A DNA stretch of 41,788 nucleotides from a virus: IMG/VR virus record IMGVR_UViG_3300031616_000203, positions 1 through 41,788 of that record; one strand, 5' to 3'. The position numbers and the translations under genes were made by a program. Positions 14,565 through 22,019 of the stretch are shown here, piece by piece. Below the pieces are notes generated by a model. The model was not told the DNA's origin. It saw only the letters and a program-made list of their open reading frames with translations, and made no database searches. How positions within the stretch are numbered: the stretch's first letter is position 1; the number at the start of each line of letters is the position of its first letter.

Positions 14565-15056
14565 ATGTTCCAAAGCAAGTTGAAGCGCCTGTCCACGAAT
14601 CTGCTGCTCGCCACAGTGCTCTGTTTCTCGGGCCTCGCCGCGCAAGCCGCGTCGATGACCGACTACCTCGAAACGGCGCTGATCAACCACGTCTTCCGAG
14701 GCACGGCCTACACCGCACCGAGCAACCTCTACATCTCGCTGCACACCGCGGCCTGCAGCGACTCGTCGACCGGCACCGAGGTCACCGGCGGCAGCTATGC
14801 ACGCGTGGCGGTGGCGGCCGGTACCGGCACCTGGGCGGCCACCAGCTCGGGCAACGGAACCACCAGCAACGTGAGCGTGATCACCTTCACCACGCCCACG
14901 GCCGGGTGGCTCACGGTCACGCACTTCGGCATCTTCGACGCGTCGACCAGCGGCAACCAGCTGGTGTGCGCCGCCCTGACCACGAGCAAGACCATCAACA
15001 GCGGCGACACGGTCACCTTCCCGGCCAGCTCGCTGACCTTCCAGATCGACAACTGA
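14565..15056 (+). CDS. Tail-fibre-type structural domain with a signal peptide
   Basis: 163 aa. The part from residue 31 (M-T-D-Y-L-E-T-A-L-I-N-H-V-F-R-G-T-A-Y) with L-Y-I-S-L-H-T-A and a Gly/Thr-rich beta-sandwich resembles a domain found in phage tail or virion proteins. Those usually start at the M-T-D-Y. Here 30 residues precede it with a basic n-region, hydrophobic core and A-Q-A-A-S cleavage site, a classical Sec signal. GGAGAG before the ATG at 14565 supports the long form; no ribosome site lies before the internal ATG at 14655. Export would be unusual for a virion part. Confidence 0.7.
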   Translation: MFQSKLKRLSTNLLLATVLCFSGLAAQAASMTDYLETALINHVFRGTAYTAPSNLYISLHTAACSDSSTGTEVTGGSYARVAVAAGTGTWAATSSGNGTTSNVSVITFTTPTAGWLTVTHFGIFDASTSGNQLVCAALTTSKTINSGDTVTFPASSLTFQIDN

Positions 15057-15059
15057 ACC

Positions 15060-15734
15060 ATGCGCAAGCTCTTCACCCTGGCGCTTGCATGCGCCGCTTC
15101 GCTTTTCTGCCACGCGGCATTGGCCGCCTGGCCGTGCATGACGGCCTCGCTCGGCAACGGCACCGGCAGCAAGGCCGTGTTCGTCTCCACCGACAAGGCC
15201 GTCGCCTTCGGCTGGGTGTGCCTGGTCGACAACGCGCCCACGGCATCGCACTGGATCCTGCTCGACAGCTACCGGCCCAAGCTCGGCGATTGCACGCCCT
15301 CCACCTCTGAAATGATGCGGGCGATCGAGGCCAGCCCCGACAGCCTGGCCGCGGCGAACGACGTGCTCTCCCGCTGCAGCTGGGTGCCGGCGGCCGGCAC
15401 CGCCGATGCCGCCGCATGGACCGAGGTGCGCGACAAGGTGCAGACGCTTGCGTTGTCGCAGTGGGCGATCGACCACCCGACGGCGGCCACCTCGCCGGCG
15501 CCGTCCTATGTCGTCAAGCCCAACGCTTCGTCGACCAAGGCGCTGCCCGACCGGCCGGCCTACAGCCTGGCCAACGGCGTGCGCGGCAGCAAGGAACTCG
15601 GCCGCGCCCTGGTGGGCCAGCCCTGCACCACGGCGCTGCCCACGCTCGCCAGCACCGGCACCGACCTGTGGGCCAGCTTCGGGCCCGCACCCACCGCGGG
15701 CGTCGTGGCGCTCTGCAACAAGAAGGAAAACTGA
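15060..15734 (+). CDS. Exported cysteine-rich protein of unknown function
   Basis: 224 aa. Signal peptide M-R-K-L-F-T-L-A-L-A-C-A-A-S-L-F-C-H-A-A-L-A with cleavage near residue 22. The mature part has six Cys (W-P-C, W-V-C, G-D-C, S-R-C, Q-P-C, L-C-N), suggesting three disulfides in the periplasm or outside the cell. It starts 3 bases after the preceding stop and overlaps the next gene by one base (TGATG), so the three genes form a unit. No family recognised. Confidence 0.65.
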   Translation: MRKLFTLALACAASLFCHAALAAWPCMTASLGNGTGSKAVFVSTDKAVAFGWVCLVDNAPTASHWILLDSYRPKLGDCTPSTSEMMRAIEASPDSLAAANDVLSRCSWVPAAGTADAAAWTEVRDKVQTLALSQWAIDHPTAATSPAPSYVVKPNASSTKALPDRPAYSLANGVRGSKELGRALVGQPCTTALPTLASTGTDLWASFGPAPTAGVVALCNKKEN

Positions 15735-16300
15735 TGTACCCGAACCCTTCCAGCTTCGTCCCCCTGGTCATCGGCTCCACCGATGGCCCGGCGCTCACCG
15801 CCGCCGCGGCGGCCAGCTGCCTCCCGGTGCCCAACCGGCTCGTGCTGCCGAACAACTACTGGTCGGTGGGCAAGCAGTGGCGGGTGATGCTGCGCGGCCG
15901 CATCTCCTGCGCGGTCACCACGCCGGGCACCGCGCGCTTCGATCTGCGCCTCGGGCCTTCGGGCACCATCGTCGCGTTCGACACCGGCGCGCTCAATCTC
16001 AACATCGTGGCCAAGACCAACGTGCCGTTCGAGCTTGAGGTCAACCTGGTCTGCCGCGCCATCGGCAACGCCACCCAGTCGAATCTCATGGGCATCGGCC
16101 GCTTCCAGAGCGAGGCCGTGATCGCATCGCCGCTCAACACCGTCGGCGGCAATGGCTCGCTGCTGGTCCCGGTGGGTGCGCCTGCCGTCGGCACCGGCTT
16201 CGACAACACGGCCGCCAACGCGGTCGACATGTTCTTCACGCAGACCGTGGCCACCGGCTCGATGACGGTGCACCAGTACGAGATCTGGGAAAGCATCTGA
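15734..16300 (+). CDS. Probable virion or fibre-associated protein, unknown
   Basis: 188 aa, M-Y-P-N-P-S-S-F-V-P-L start. Beta-rich throughout, with W-R-V-M-L-R-G-R-I-S-C and T-P-G-T-A-R-F-D-L-R-L-G strands, and a C-terminal M-T-V-H-Q-Y-E-I-W-E-S-I. The pattern suggests a jelly-roll-like structural protein, perhaps binding the surface of the virion. No specific family is recognised. Located between two exported proteins and the SGNH protein. Confidence 0.6.
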   Translation: MYPNPSSFVPLVIGSTDGPALTAAAAASCLPVPNRLVLPNNYWSVGKQWRVMLRGRISCAVTTPGTARFDLRLGPSGTIVAFDTGALNLNIVAKTNVPFELEVNLVCRAIGNATQSNLMGIGRFQSEAVIASPLNTVGGNGSLLVPVGAPAVGTGFDNTAANAVDMFFTQTVATGSMTVHQYEIWESI

Positions 16301-16301
16301 C

Positions 16302-18020
16302 ATGTCTTTCAGCCCCACGAGGCTCCGGCCCTTCGCGCAGTCCGGCTGGGGTGGCCGCGCGCAGTTCCGCAGCGCGGTCGCCGTCGGCTGGCCAGGTGCC
16401 GAGCTGCCGAGCGTCGACCCGCAGATCCTCGGCACCTCGCGCTGGGGCCAGCTCGGCACGGTGGTCTACCGCGCCGGTGTGGGGCTCAGCAGCTCGCTGG
16501 TCGGTGTCACGCGCGACAGCAATGGCGTTGCCGTCGGCAGCGTGCGCGTCGAGCTGTTCCTCACGGCCGGTGACCTGCCGCTGATGACGGCGGTGTCCGA
16601 CACAACGGGCAATTTCAACTTCAACAACCCCGGCACCGGGCCGTTCTACATCGTGGCCTACAAGGCCGGCAGCCCCGACCTGGCCGGCACCACCGTGAAC
16701 ACGCTGCGCGCCGGCGCCGCGGCCGACACGCCAACGCAGCCGCTGCGCTTCGCCAGCCCCACCAACTTCGTGCCGCAGGGCTTCAACACCTCGGATGCGG
16801 TGAAGCGCCACGTCATCTCGCGGCAGATCCACTACATCGGCTCGGGCGACATGTCCGAGCTGCGGCTCCTGCTGCTCGGCTGGGCCAATGGCGGCAGCGC
16901 GATCAGCACGCCCGGAAACGCCGTCACCTACGCGAACAGCTACATCTGCAAGGAGCTGGCAGCTTCGGGCATCAACGTGAAATTCGGCGGCTCTAACAGC
17001 GTCACCGTCTACGACGGCCAGCTGGCCGTCATCTCCGATCCGATCCTGCCGTCGCAATTCGGGCTGTCGAAGTTCACCCGCGGCGAGCGCTACGACGTCA
17101 CCATCGACTTGCCGTTCGCGGCCGGCGGCATCGCTTTCCCGCAGTACGACAACATGAACGGCGCTGGCAGCGGCCAGAGCTACGACTCCGGCTTCTTCGG
17201 CCTGATCTGCGACCCCGGCACCACCACTTACGACAACATCAACTCCTTCGGGTCCATCAATTGGACAGGCCCCGACGTGGGCGTGCTGGGCGGCCAGGTC
17301 GCCTGCATCCTGCTGGGCAAGTTCGTGAGCGGCGACCCCGGCACCTACCTCGGCATCGGCGACAGCATCGTCGCCGGCGTGGGCGCCACATCGGCGGCCG
17401 GCGAAGGCAAGGGCAGTTTCTTCACCCGCTCGCTGTTCCCTACCGAGGGCAGCCCGAGCCTCAACCCGGTGGCCGGCTGCAATGCCGGTTTCTCAGGCGG
17501 CATCTCGCAGGTGTGGCTCAACACCAGCAACGCGTCGCAGATGAACCTGGCTTCGCTCGCCAAATACGCCAACCGGGTGATCGAAGAGTACGGCATCAAC
17601 AGCATCGGCAGCGCCGGGGGGTCGGGTGCGGCCGCGGGCATCGTGGCCGACTGCGAGGCCATCTACAAGCTCGTACGCACCGCGGCGCCGGTCGCCAACG
17701 GCAGCGCCCTCAAGATCATGCGCACCTCGCTGCTGTGCAAGACCAACTTCCCCAGCACGACACCGAGCGCCGGCTGCGGCGTGGCCGACACCCTCGACTA
17801 TTTCAACCAGCAGATGCTGGCCGCAGCCGGTGCGGCGCCGGGGCCCGACTCGTTCGTCAGCGCGCGCGATGTGATCGTCTCCAGCACAACGCCCGCAACG
17901 ACTGCCAACTACCTCTGGGCCAGCGGCATGACCGACGACGGCGTGCACCCCAGCGAGGCCGGCCACGCCGCGCTGGCTGCTGCCGGCGGCGTGCGCGCCT
18001 GGGTCCTGGCCAACCTGTAG
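16302..18020 (+). CDS. Large virion-type protein with SGNH/GDSL hydrolase domain
   Basis: 572 aa. Residues about 64-140 look like a carboxypeptidase-regulatory-type beta sandwich (D-S-N-G-V-A-V-G-S-V-R-V-E-L-F, D-T-T-G-N-F-N-F). The C-terminal part has G-I-G-D-S355-I (block I Ser) and D546-G-V-H549-P-S-E-A-G-H-A (block V Asp-His), the catalytic layout of SGNH esterases. Such domains on phage fibres remove acetyl groups from surface polysaccharide. The Gly and Asn blocks are less clear. It probably acts on the host surface; the alternative is an inactive binding domain. Confidence 0.75.
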   Translation: MSFSPTRLRPFAQSGWGGRAQFRSAVAVGWPGAELPSVDPQILGTSRWGQLGTVVYRAGVGLSSSLVGVTRDSNGVAVGSVRVELFLTAGDLPLMTAVSDTTGNFNFNNPGTGPFYIVAYKAGSPDLAGTTVNTLRAGAAADTPTQPLRFASPTNFVPQGFNTSDAVKRHVISRQIHYIGSGDMSELRLLLLGWANGGSAISTPGNAVTYANSYICKELAASGINVKFGGSNSVTVYDGQLAVISDPILPSQFGLSKFTRGERYDVTIDLPFAAGGIAFPQYDNMNGAGSGQSYDSGFFGLICDPGTTTYDNINSFGSINWTGPDVGVLGGQVACILLGKFVSGDPGTYLGIGDSIVAGVGATSAAGEGKGSFFTRSLFPTEGSPSLNPVAGCNAGFSGGISQVWLNTSNASQMNLASLAKYANRVIEEYGINSIGSAGGSGAAAGIVADCEAIYKLVRTAAPVANGSALKIMRTSLLCKTNFPSTTPSAGCGVADTLDYFNQQMLAAAGAAPGPDSFVSARDVIVSSTTPATTANYLWASGMTDDGVHPSEAGHAALAAAGGVRAWVLANL

Positions 18021-18025
18021 CGCAC

Positions 18026-18979
18026 ATGTCGACCGACATCTACATGTACAGCACCATCGTGCCCGCCGGCAACGACGTGTGGCTGCGCGACCCGACCGTG
18101 CTCGCCTCGGCCGGCAGCCTGGCCGGTGCGGCCACGGCAACGGCCCAGGCCACAGGCAACGTGTCGCTCGGCCTGGTGTTCGCAGGTGCCGCACAAGGCA
18201 CCGCCACCGCCACCGGCGAGCTGCTCAAGGGTGTCAGCCTGGCGGCCGCTGCCGTCGGCGTGGCCTCTGCCAGTGCCGGGCTGGCCAAGTCGGTCGCCCT
18301 GCAGGGCACGGCGACGGGCGTGGTCTCGTCGACGGGCGGGCTTGCACTGAGCATCGTGCTGAGCGGCCAGGCCGTTGCCGATGCGGTTGCGTCCGGCGCG
18401 CTGTCGACCAGCGGCAGTGCAGACCTTGCCGGCACCGCGCAGGCGCAGGCCTCGGCGGCCGGCGGGCTCGCGGTCGGCAAGCCACTGGCCGGTGCCGGCC
18501 AGGGCCAGGCGACGGCAACGGTCTCGCTGAGCCTGGCCGTCAACCTCTCGGCCGCCGCGCTGGCTCAAGCCGCCGCCGCCGGCGCGCTCGACGTGCAGGC
18601 CGGCGGCTCCGGCGTCAGCCTGGTCGGCGCGGCCGTGGGGCAGGCTGCGGCCGGCGCCACACTGCTGCTCGCCGTGCCGCTTGGCGCTGCTGCCTTGGCC
18701 CAGGCCCAGGCCGGCGGTGCGCTCACGCTCAACGTGCCCCTGTCGGGCGCTGCCATTGCCCAGGCCGCGGCCACTGCCGGCCTGTCGGTCGTGCGGGCGC
18801 TGGCAGGCACGGCGCAAGGGCAGGCCGACGCCAGCGGTGCGCTGCAGCTCTCGGTGCGCATGGCGGGCGCAGCCGGCGGGTCTGCCTTTGCCGGCGGCGC
18901 GCTGCGCGTCGAGCCCTTGATCACGAGCAAAGGCGCGGCGGTGCCGAGCCTGCGGCGCAAGTTCGAGGTGCGCGCATGA
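18026..18979 (+). CDS. Ala/Gly-rich protein built of thirteen ~20-residue repeats
   Basis: 317 aa. After about 31 unique residues, thirteen tandem units run from 32 to 297. Nine or ten are exactly 20 residues, with consensus L-x-G-A-A-x-A-x-A-x-A-x-G-x-L-x-L-x-V, and two are longer (22 and 25). A 20-residue tail ends V-P-S-L-R-R-K-F-E-V-R-A. The period and small residues fit a beta-solenoid or fibrous rod. The stop overlaps the next start (ATGA). No family recognised; a virion fibre or spacer is the best guess. Confidence 0.7.
   Translation: MSTDIYMYSTIVPAGNDVWLRDPTVLASAGSLAGAATATAQATGNVSLGLVFAGAAQGTATATGELLKGVSLAAAAVGVASASAGLAKSVALQGTATGVVSSTGGLALSIVLSGQAVADAVASGALSTSGSADLAGTAQAQASAAGGLAVGKPLAGAGQGQATATVSLSLAVNLSAAALAQAAAAGALDVQAGGSGVSLVGAAVGQAAAGATLLLAVPLGAAALAQAQAGGALTLNVPLSGAAIAQAAATAGLSVVRALAGTAQGQADASGALQLSVRMAGAAGGSAFAGGALRVEPLITSKGAAVPSLRRKFEVRA
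18119..18916 (+). repeat. Degenerate 60-bp tandem repeats in coding sequence
   Basis: Thirteen units of about 60 bp encoding the 20-residue motif. They are diverged at the DNA level, but the motif (ctg-N-ggc-gcN-gcN start of each unit) keeps the frame. Two units carry short in-frame insertions (6 and 15 bp). Confidence 0.75.
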
Positions 18980-19281
18980 CCAAGCTGCCGCCCAAAGACC
19001 CGGCCGAACGCAAGCTTGCCCGCTTCATCTTCACCGCCGACTTGTCGTCGGGCGAGACCGTGGTCTCGGCGGCCGTGGCGATCGAGCTGCTCGACGGCAC
19101 CGATGCCGTGCCCGGCCTGGTGCTTGACGGCGCGCCGCTCGTCGACAGCGCGACGAATGACGTGCTGCAGTGGCTCACCGGCGGCGTGCGCGATGCCGAC
19201 TACGGCCTGCGCTGCCTGGCCACCGCCAGCGGCGGCGCCGTGCACCTGGCCAGCGCGAGGTTGCCTGTGAGGCGCATGTGA
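18976..19281 (+). CDS. Small protein closing the structural cassette
   Basis: 101 aa. K-L-A-R-F-I-F-T-A-D-L-S-S-G-E-T-V, then A-V-A-I-E-L-L-D-G-T-D-A and D-Y-G-L-R-C-L-A-T-A-S-G-G: a single beta-sandwich of the kind seen in small phage structural proteins. Overlaps the repeat protein by 4 bases (ATGA), so the two are probably made together. Function unknown. Confidence 0.65.
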   Translation: MTKLPPKDPAERKLARFIFTADLSSGETVVSAAVAIELLDGTDAVPGLVLDGAPLVDSATNDVLQWLTGGVRDADYGLRCLATASGGAVHLASARLPVRRM

Positions 19282-19503
19282 ATGGACGTTTTTGACCGAG
19301 CGCAAGAAGCGGAGCTGTCGGCCTGGCGGCGCTTGAACGAAGCGCCGACGGTGCAGGTGGAAAGAAGGGGCCGGCCGCCGAGCCGGTGCGAATGCGGCGG
19401 CGAGATCGAGCCGGCCAGGCGCAAGGCGTTGCCGGGTGTGCGCACCTGCATCGAGTGCGCGCTGGCATTGGAGCGTGGGAATCGAACCTTGAAGAGGAAG
19501 TAA
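19282..19503 (+). CDS. TraR/DksA-like zinc-finger protein
   Basis: 73 aa. C36-x-C38-G-G-E-I and T-C56-I-E-C59 form a DksA/TraR-type C4 finger after a short helix. Full DksA binds the RNA polymerase secondary channel with a long coiled coil; this version is very short, as in many Mu- and P2-like phages. It may tune host transcription for late expression. Stands just before the terminase block and its TAA directly precedes the next ATG. Confidence 0.85.
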   Translation: MDVFDRAQEAELSAWRRLNEAPTVQVERRGRPPSRCECGGEIEPARRKALPGVRTCIECALALERGNRTLKRK

Positions 19504-19851
19504 ATGCAGATTCAGCTGGAGTTGTGGCACCTGATATCGCTGGCCGTCACGGTCATCGGCGCCTATGCGGCGATCGCCAAGATGCTCATGTCGCAGGTGA
19601 CCAAGGGCATCGACGACAAGTTCGGCCTGGTCACCAAGCTCATCGAGAGCCTGTCGCAGCAGGGCGAGAAATACGGAGCCGATGTGCTGCGACTGGAGCG
19701 CGAGCTGGCGGCGCTGCGCCTGGAGATGATGCGCGACTTCACGCGCCGCGAAGACCACAACCAGGCAATCGCCAGCATCCGCGTCGGGCTCGACAACATG
19801 AGCCTGCGCATCGAGAAAGCACTGAGCATCGGAGGGCGCATCAATGGATGA
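19504..19851 (+). CDS. DUF2730-type membrane/coiled-coil protein (Mu gp25-like)
   Basis: 115 aa. One N-terminal membrane helix (about 7-25, L-W-H-L-I-S-L-A-V-T-V-I-G-A-Y) and a coiled-coil region with R-L-E-R-E-L-A-A-L-R. Mu-like phages have such a protein before the small terminase. Role not established. Overlaps the next gene by 8 bases. Confidence 0.75.
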   Translation: MQIQLELWHLISLAVTVIGAYAAIAKMLMSQVTKGIDDKFGLVTKLIESLSQQGEKYGADVLRLERELAALRLEMMRDFTRREDHNQAIASIRVGLDNMSLRIEKALSIGGRING

Positions 19852-20167
19852 CATCAATTTCGAGGTGGCCAAGAAAGAGCGCCGTGAGCGCATTCGGTGG
19901 TTCATCCTGCGCGCACTCGATGTGTCGCGCCCCGACGGCAGCCACCTGCCCACCGTCGTCGACGTGATCCGCACCGTGTACCGCGATGCCACCGACCTGG
20001 AAGTGAAGCGCGAGCTGGACTACCTGGCCGAGCGCGACCTGTTGGAGCTTAAGGTCGACTCGATCGGCGGCTGGTACGCCAAGCTCGAGCGCTACGGCGT
20101 CGACGTGGTGGAGTACGCGGTCGATTGCGAGCCGGGCATTGCGCGGCCAAAGTTCGGGCACAACTGA
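19844..20167 (+). CDS. Mu gp26-like winged-helix protein
   Basis: 107 aa. R-W-F-I-L-R-A-L-D-V-S-R-P, then V-V-D-V-I-R-T-V-Y and L-D-Y-L-A-E-R-D-L-L-E-L resemble a winged helix, like the short proteins of the VpaChn25_0724 type encoded between gp25 and the small terminase. It could help DNA packaging. One base separates its stop from the next start. Confidence 0.75.
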   Translation: MDDINFEVAKKERRERIRWFILRALDVSRPDGSHLPTVVDVIRTVYRDATDLEVKRELDYLAERDLLELKVDSIGGWYAKLERYGVDVVEYAVDCEPGIARPKFGHN

Positions 20168-20168
20168 C

Positions 20169-20702
20169 ATGCCGCCGCGCAGCAAGGTCGAAACCCTGCC
20201 CAAGGCAGCGAAGGAATGGCTCGACCACGCGCTGGTCGAGGGCAACTTCGCGGGGTACGAGCTGCTCGCCGCCGAGCTGGCCAAGCGCGGGTGCACGGTC
20301 AGCAAGAGCGCGCTGCACCGCTACGGCAGCAAGTTCGAAGAGCGCATCAGCCAGCTGCGCATGGCCACCGAACAAGCCAAGGCCGTGGTGGCCGCGAGCC
20401 CCGACGACGCCGGCGACATGACCGAGGCGCTCATGCGCCTGGTGCAGCAGAAGGTGTTCAACGTGCTGGTGGAGTGCGAGATCGACCCGGAGAAGGTCGA
20501 CCTCGGCAAGCTCACCATGCAGGTGGCGCGCCTGGCGCGGGCCACGGTGCCGCTGAAGAAGTACGCGGCCGAGGCGCGCGACAAGCTGCGGCGCGTGCTC
20601 GATGAAGTGCAGAGCGTTGCAGAAGGCGACAAGGAAGCATCGGCGCTCGCGTTGATCAAGCAGATCCGCGAGAAAGGCTATGGCATCTTCGATGACGCAT
20701 GA
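20169..20702 (+). CDS. Small terminase-like protein, DUF3486 (Mu gp27)
   Basis: 177 aa. P-R-S-K-V-E-T-L-P-K-A-A-K-E-W-L at the N-terminus and the HTH K-R-G-C-T-V-S-K-S-A-L-H-R-Y-G are the DUF3486 signature. It is the DNA-recognition subunit expected to select phage ends for headful packaging of Mu-type DNA. The helical C-terminus would form the ring. Overlaps the large subunit. Confidence 0.9.
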   Translation: MPPRSKVETLPKAAKEWLDHALVEGNFAGYELLAAELAKRGCTVSKSALHRYGSKFEERISQLRMATEQAKAVVAASPDDAGDMTEALMRLVQQKVFNVLVECEIDPEKVDLGKLTMQVARLARATVPLKKYAAEARDKLRRVLDEVQSVAEGDKEASALALIKQIREKGYGIFDDA

Positions 20703-22017
20703 GCCGGCCATCAACCTCCTGCAGACGCAGAAGGACTACCTGAAGGATGACAGCCGCTTTAAGGCGGGCATGTTCACACGGCAGGGCGGCAAGACCTTCG
20801 TCGGCACGCTGGAGGTGGTCGACCAGACCTTCGAGGCCGAGGCACGCTCGCGGCGTTCGCCGTGGGTCATCCTGAGCCGCAGCCAGCGGCAATCCGAGAT
20901 CGCGATGCGCGAGGGCGTGCACCGGCACCTCGCGGCGTATGGCGTGGCGCTGAAGACGCTGGGTCAGGAAGAGGTCGAGTTCTACGACGAAGACAAGATC
21001 AAGCGCAAGGCGTTCGAGCTGATCTTCCCCGGCGGCAACTTCATCGCTGCGGTGCCTGCCAGCCCCGACACCGTGCGGGGCTACTCGGCCAACATGCTGT
21101 TCGATGAGTTCGCCATTCAAAAGGCCGCGCGAGAGATCTGGAAGGCCGCTTACCCCATCATCACCCGTGGCTTCAAGGCGCGCGTGATCTCTTCGCCCAA
21201 GGGCATCGGCAACAAGTTCCACGAGATCATGACGGACACGAGCGGCACCTGGTCGCGCCACGTCATGGACATCTACCAGGCGATCGCGCAGGGCGCTCCG
21301 CTCAACGCAGCTGAGCTGAAAGCCGGCTTGAATGACGAAGACGCTTGGGCTCAGGAGTACGAGCTGCAATGGCTCGACGAAGCGAGCGCCTGGCTGAGCT
21401 ACGACCTGATCAACAGCGTGGAGAACGACCACGCCGGCATCCCCGGCAACTACCAGGGTGGGCCATGCTACGTAGGCGTCGACATCGCCCGGCGCAGTGA
21501 CAACTTCGTGATCTGGGTCGATGAGCTGATCGGCGACGTGGCCTGGACGCGCGAGGTCATCGTGAAGAAGCGCATCAGCTTCGCCGAGCAAGACGCCCTG
21601 CAGGACGACGTGGAGCAGCGCTACAAGGTGATGCGCTACTGCATGGACCAGACCGGCATGGGTGAGAAGCCGGTCGAAGACGCCAAGCGCCGCTATGGCC
21701 AGCACCGGGTGGAAGGCGTGCTCTTCACCGGCCCGAACAAGCTGCAGCTGGCAACGCTCATCAAGCAAAGCTTCGAAGACCGCAAGAGCCGCATTCCGTT
21801 CGGTGACGCCAAGCTGCGCTCCGACATGCATGCGGTGAAGAAGATCGACAGCCCGACCGGCGCACCACGCTTCGATGCCGACAGCGACTCCAACGGCCAC
21901 GCCGACCGCTTCTGGGGCAAAGCCCTGGCCTGCCTGGCCGCGCACGGCGCCAGCGGCCCCGTGCACGTGGCCAGCGCCGGCACGCGCCAGGCCCAATCCA
22001 TCACCGAGGGCTACTGA
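20680..22017 (+). CDS. Large terminase (Mu gp28-like)
   Basis: 445 aa. The packaging motor: Walker A R34-Q-G-G-K-T39, Walker B M-L-F-D142-E143, a coupling-type S-S-P-K-G after it, and an RNase H-like nuclease with D268 (G-V-D-I-A) and D409 (G-H-A-D-R-F) at the usual ends. The ATG at 20680 has GAGAAAGG close upstream; an ATG at 20692 is also possible. It starts inside the small-terminase gene, so the two subunits are co-translated. Confidence 0.93.
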   Translation: MASSMTHEPAINLLQTQKDYLKDDSRFKAGMFTRQGGKTFVGTLEVVDQTFEAEARSRRSPWVILSRSQRQSEIAMREGVHRHLAAYGVALKTLGQEEVEFYDEDKIKRKAFELIFPGGNFIAAVPASPDTVRGYSANMLFDEFAIQKAAREIWKAAYPIITRGFKARVISSPKGIGNKFHEIMTDTSGTWSRHVMDIYQAIAQGAPLNAAELKAGLNDEDAWAQEYELQWLDEASAWLSYDLINSVENDHAGIPGNYQGGPCYVGVDIARRSDNFVIWVDELIGDVAWTREVIVKKRISFAEQDALQDDVEQRYKVMRYCMDQTGMGEKPVEDAKRRYGQHRVEGVLFTGPNKLQLATLIKQSFEDRKSRIPFGDAKLRSDMHAVKKIDSPTGAPRFDADSDSNGHADRFWGKALACLAAHGASGPVHVASAGTRQAQSITEGY

Positions 22018-22019
22018 CA

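Noticed and set aside
17261-18025. Upstream extension of the repeat protein in the same frame
   Set aside because: This part is an Arg-rich shadow of the SGNH gene; the real start is the ATG at 18026 just after that gene's stop.
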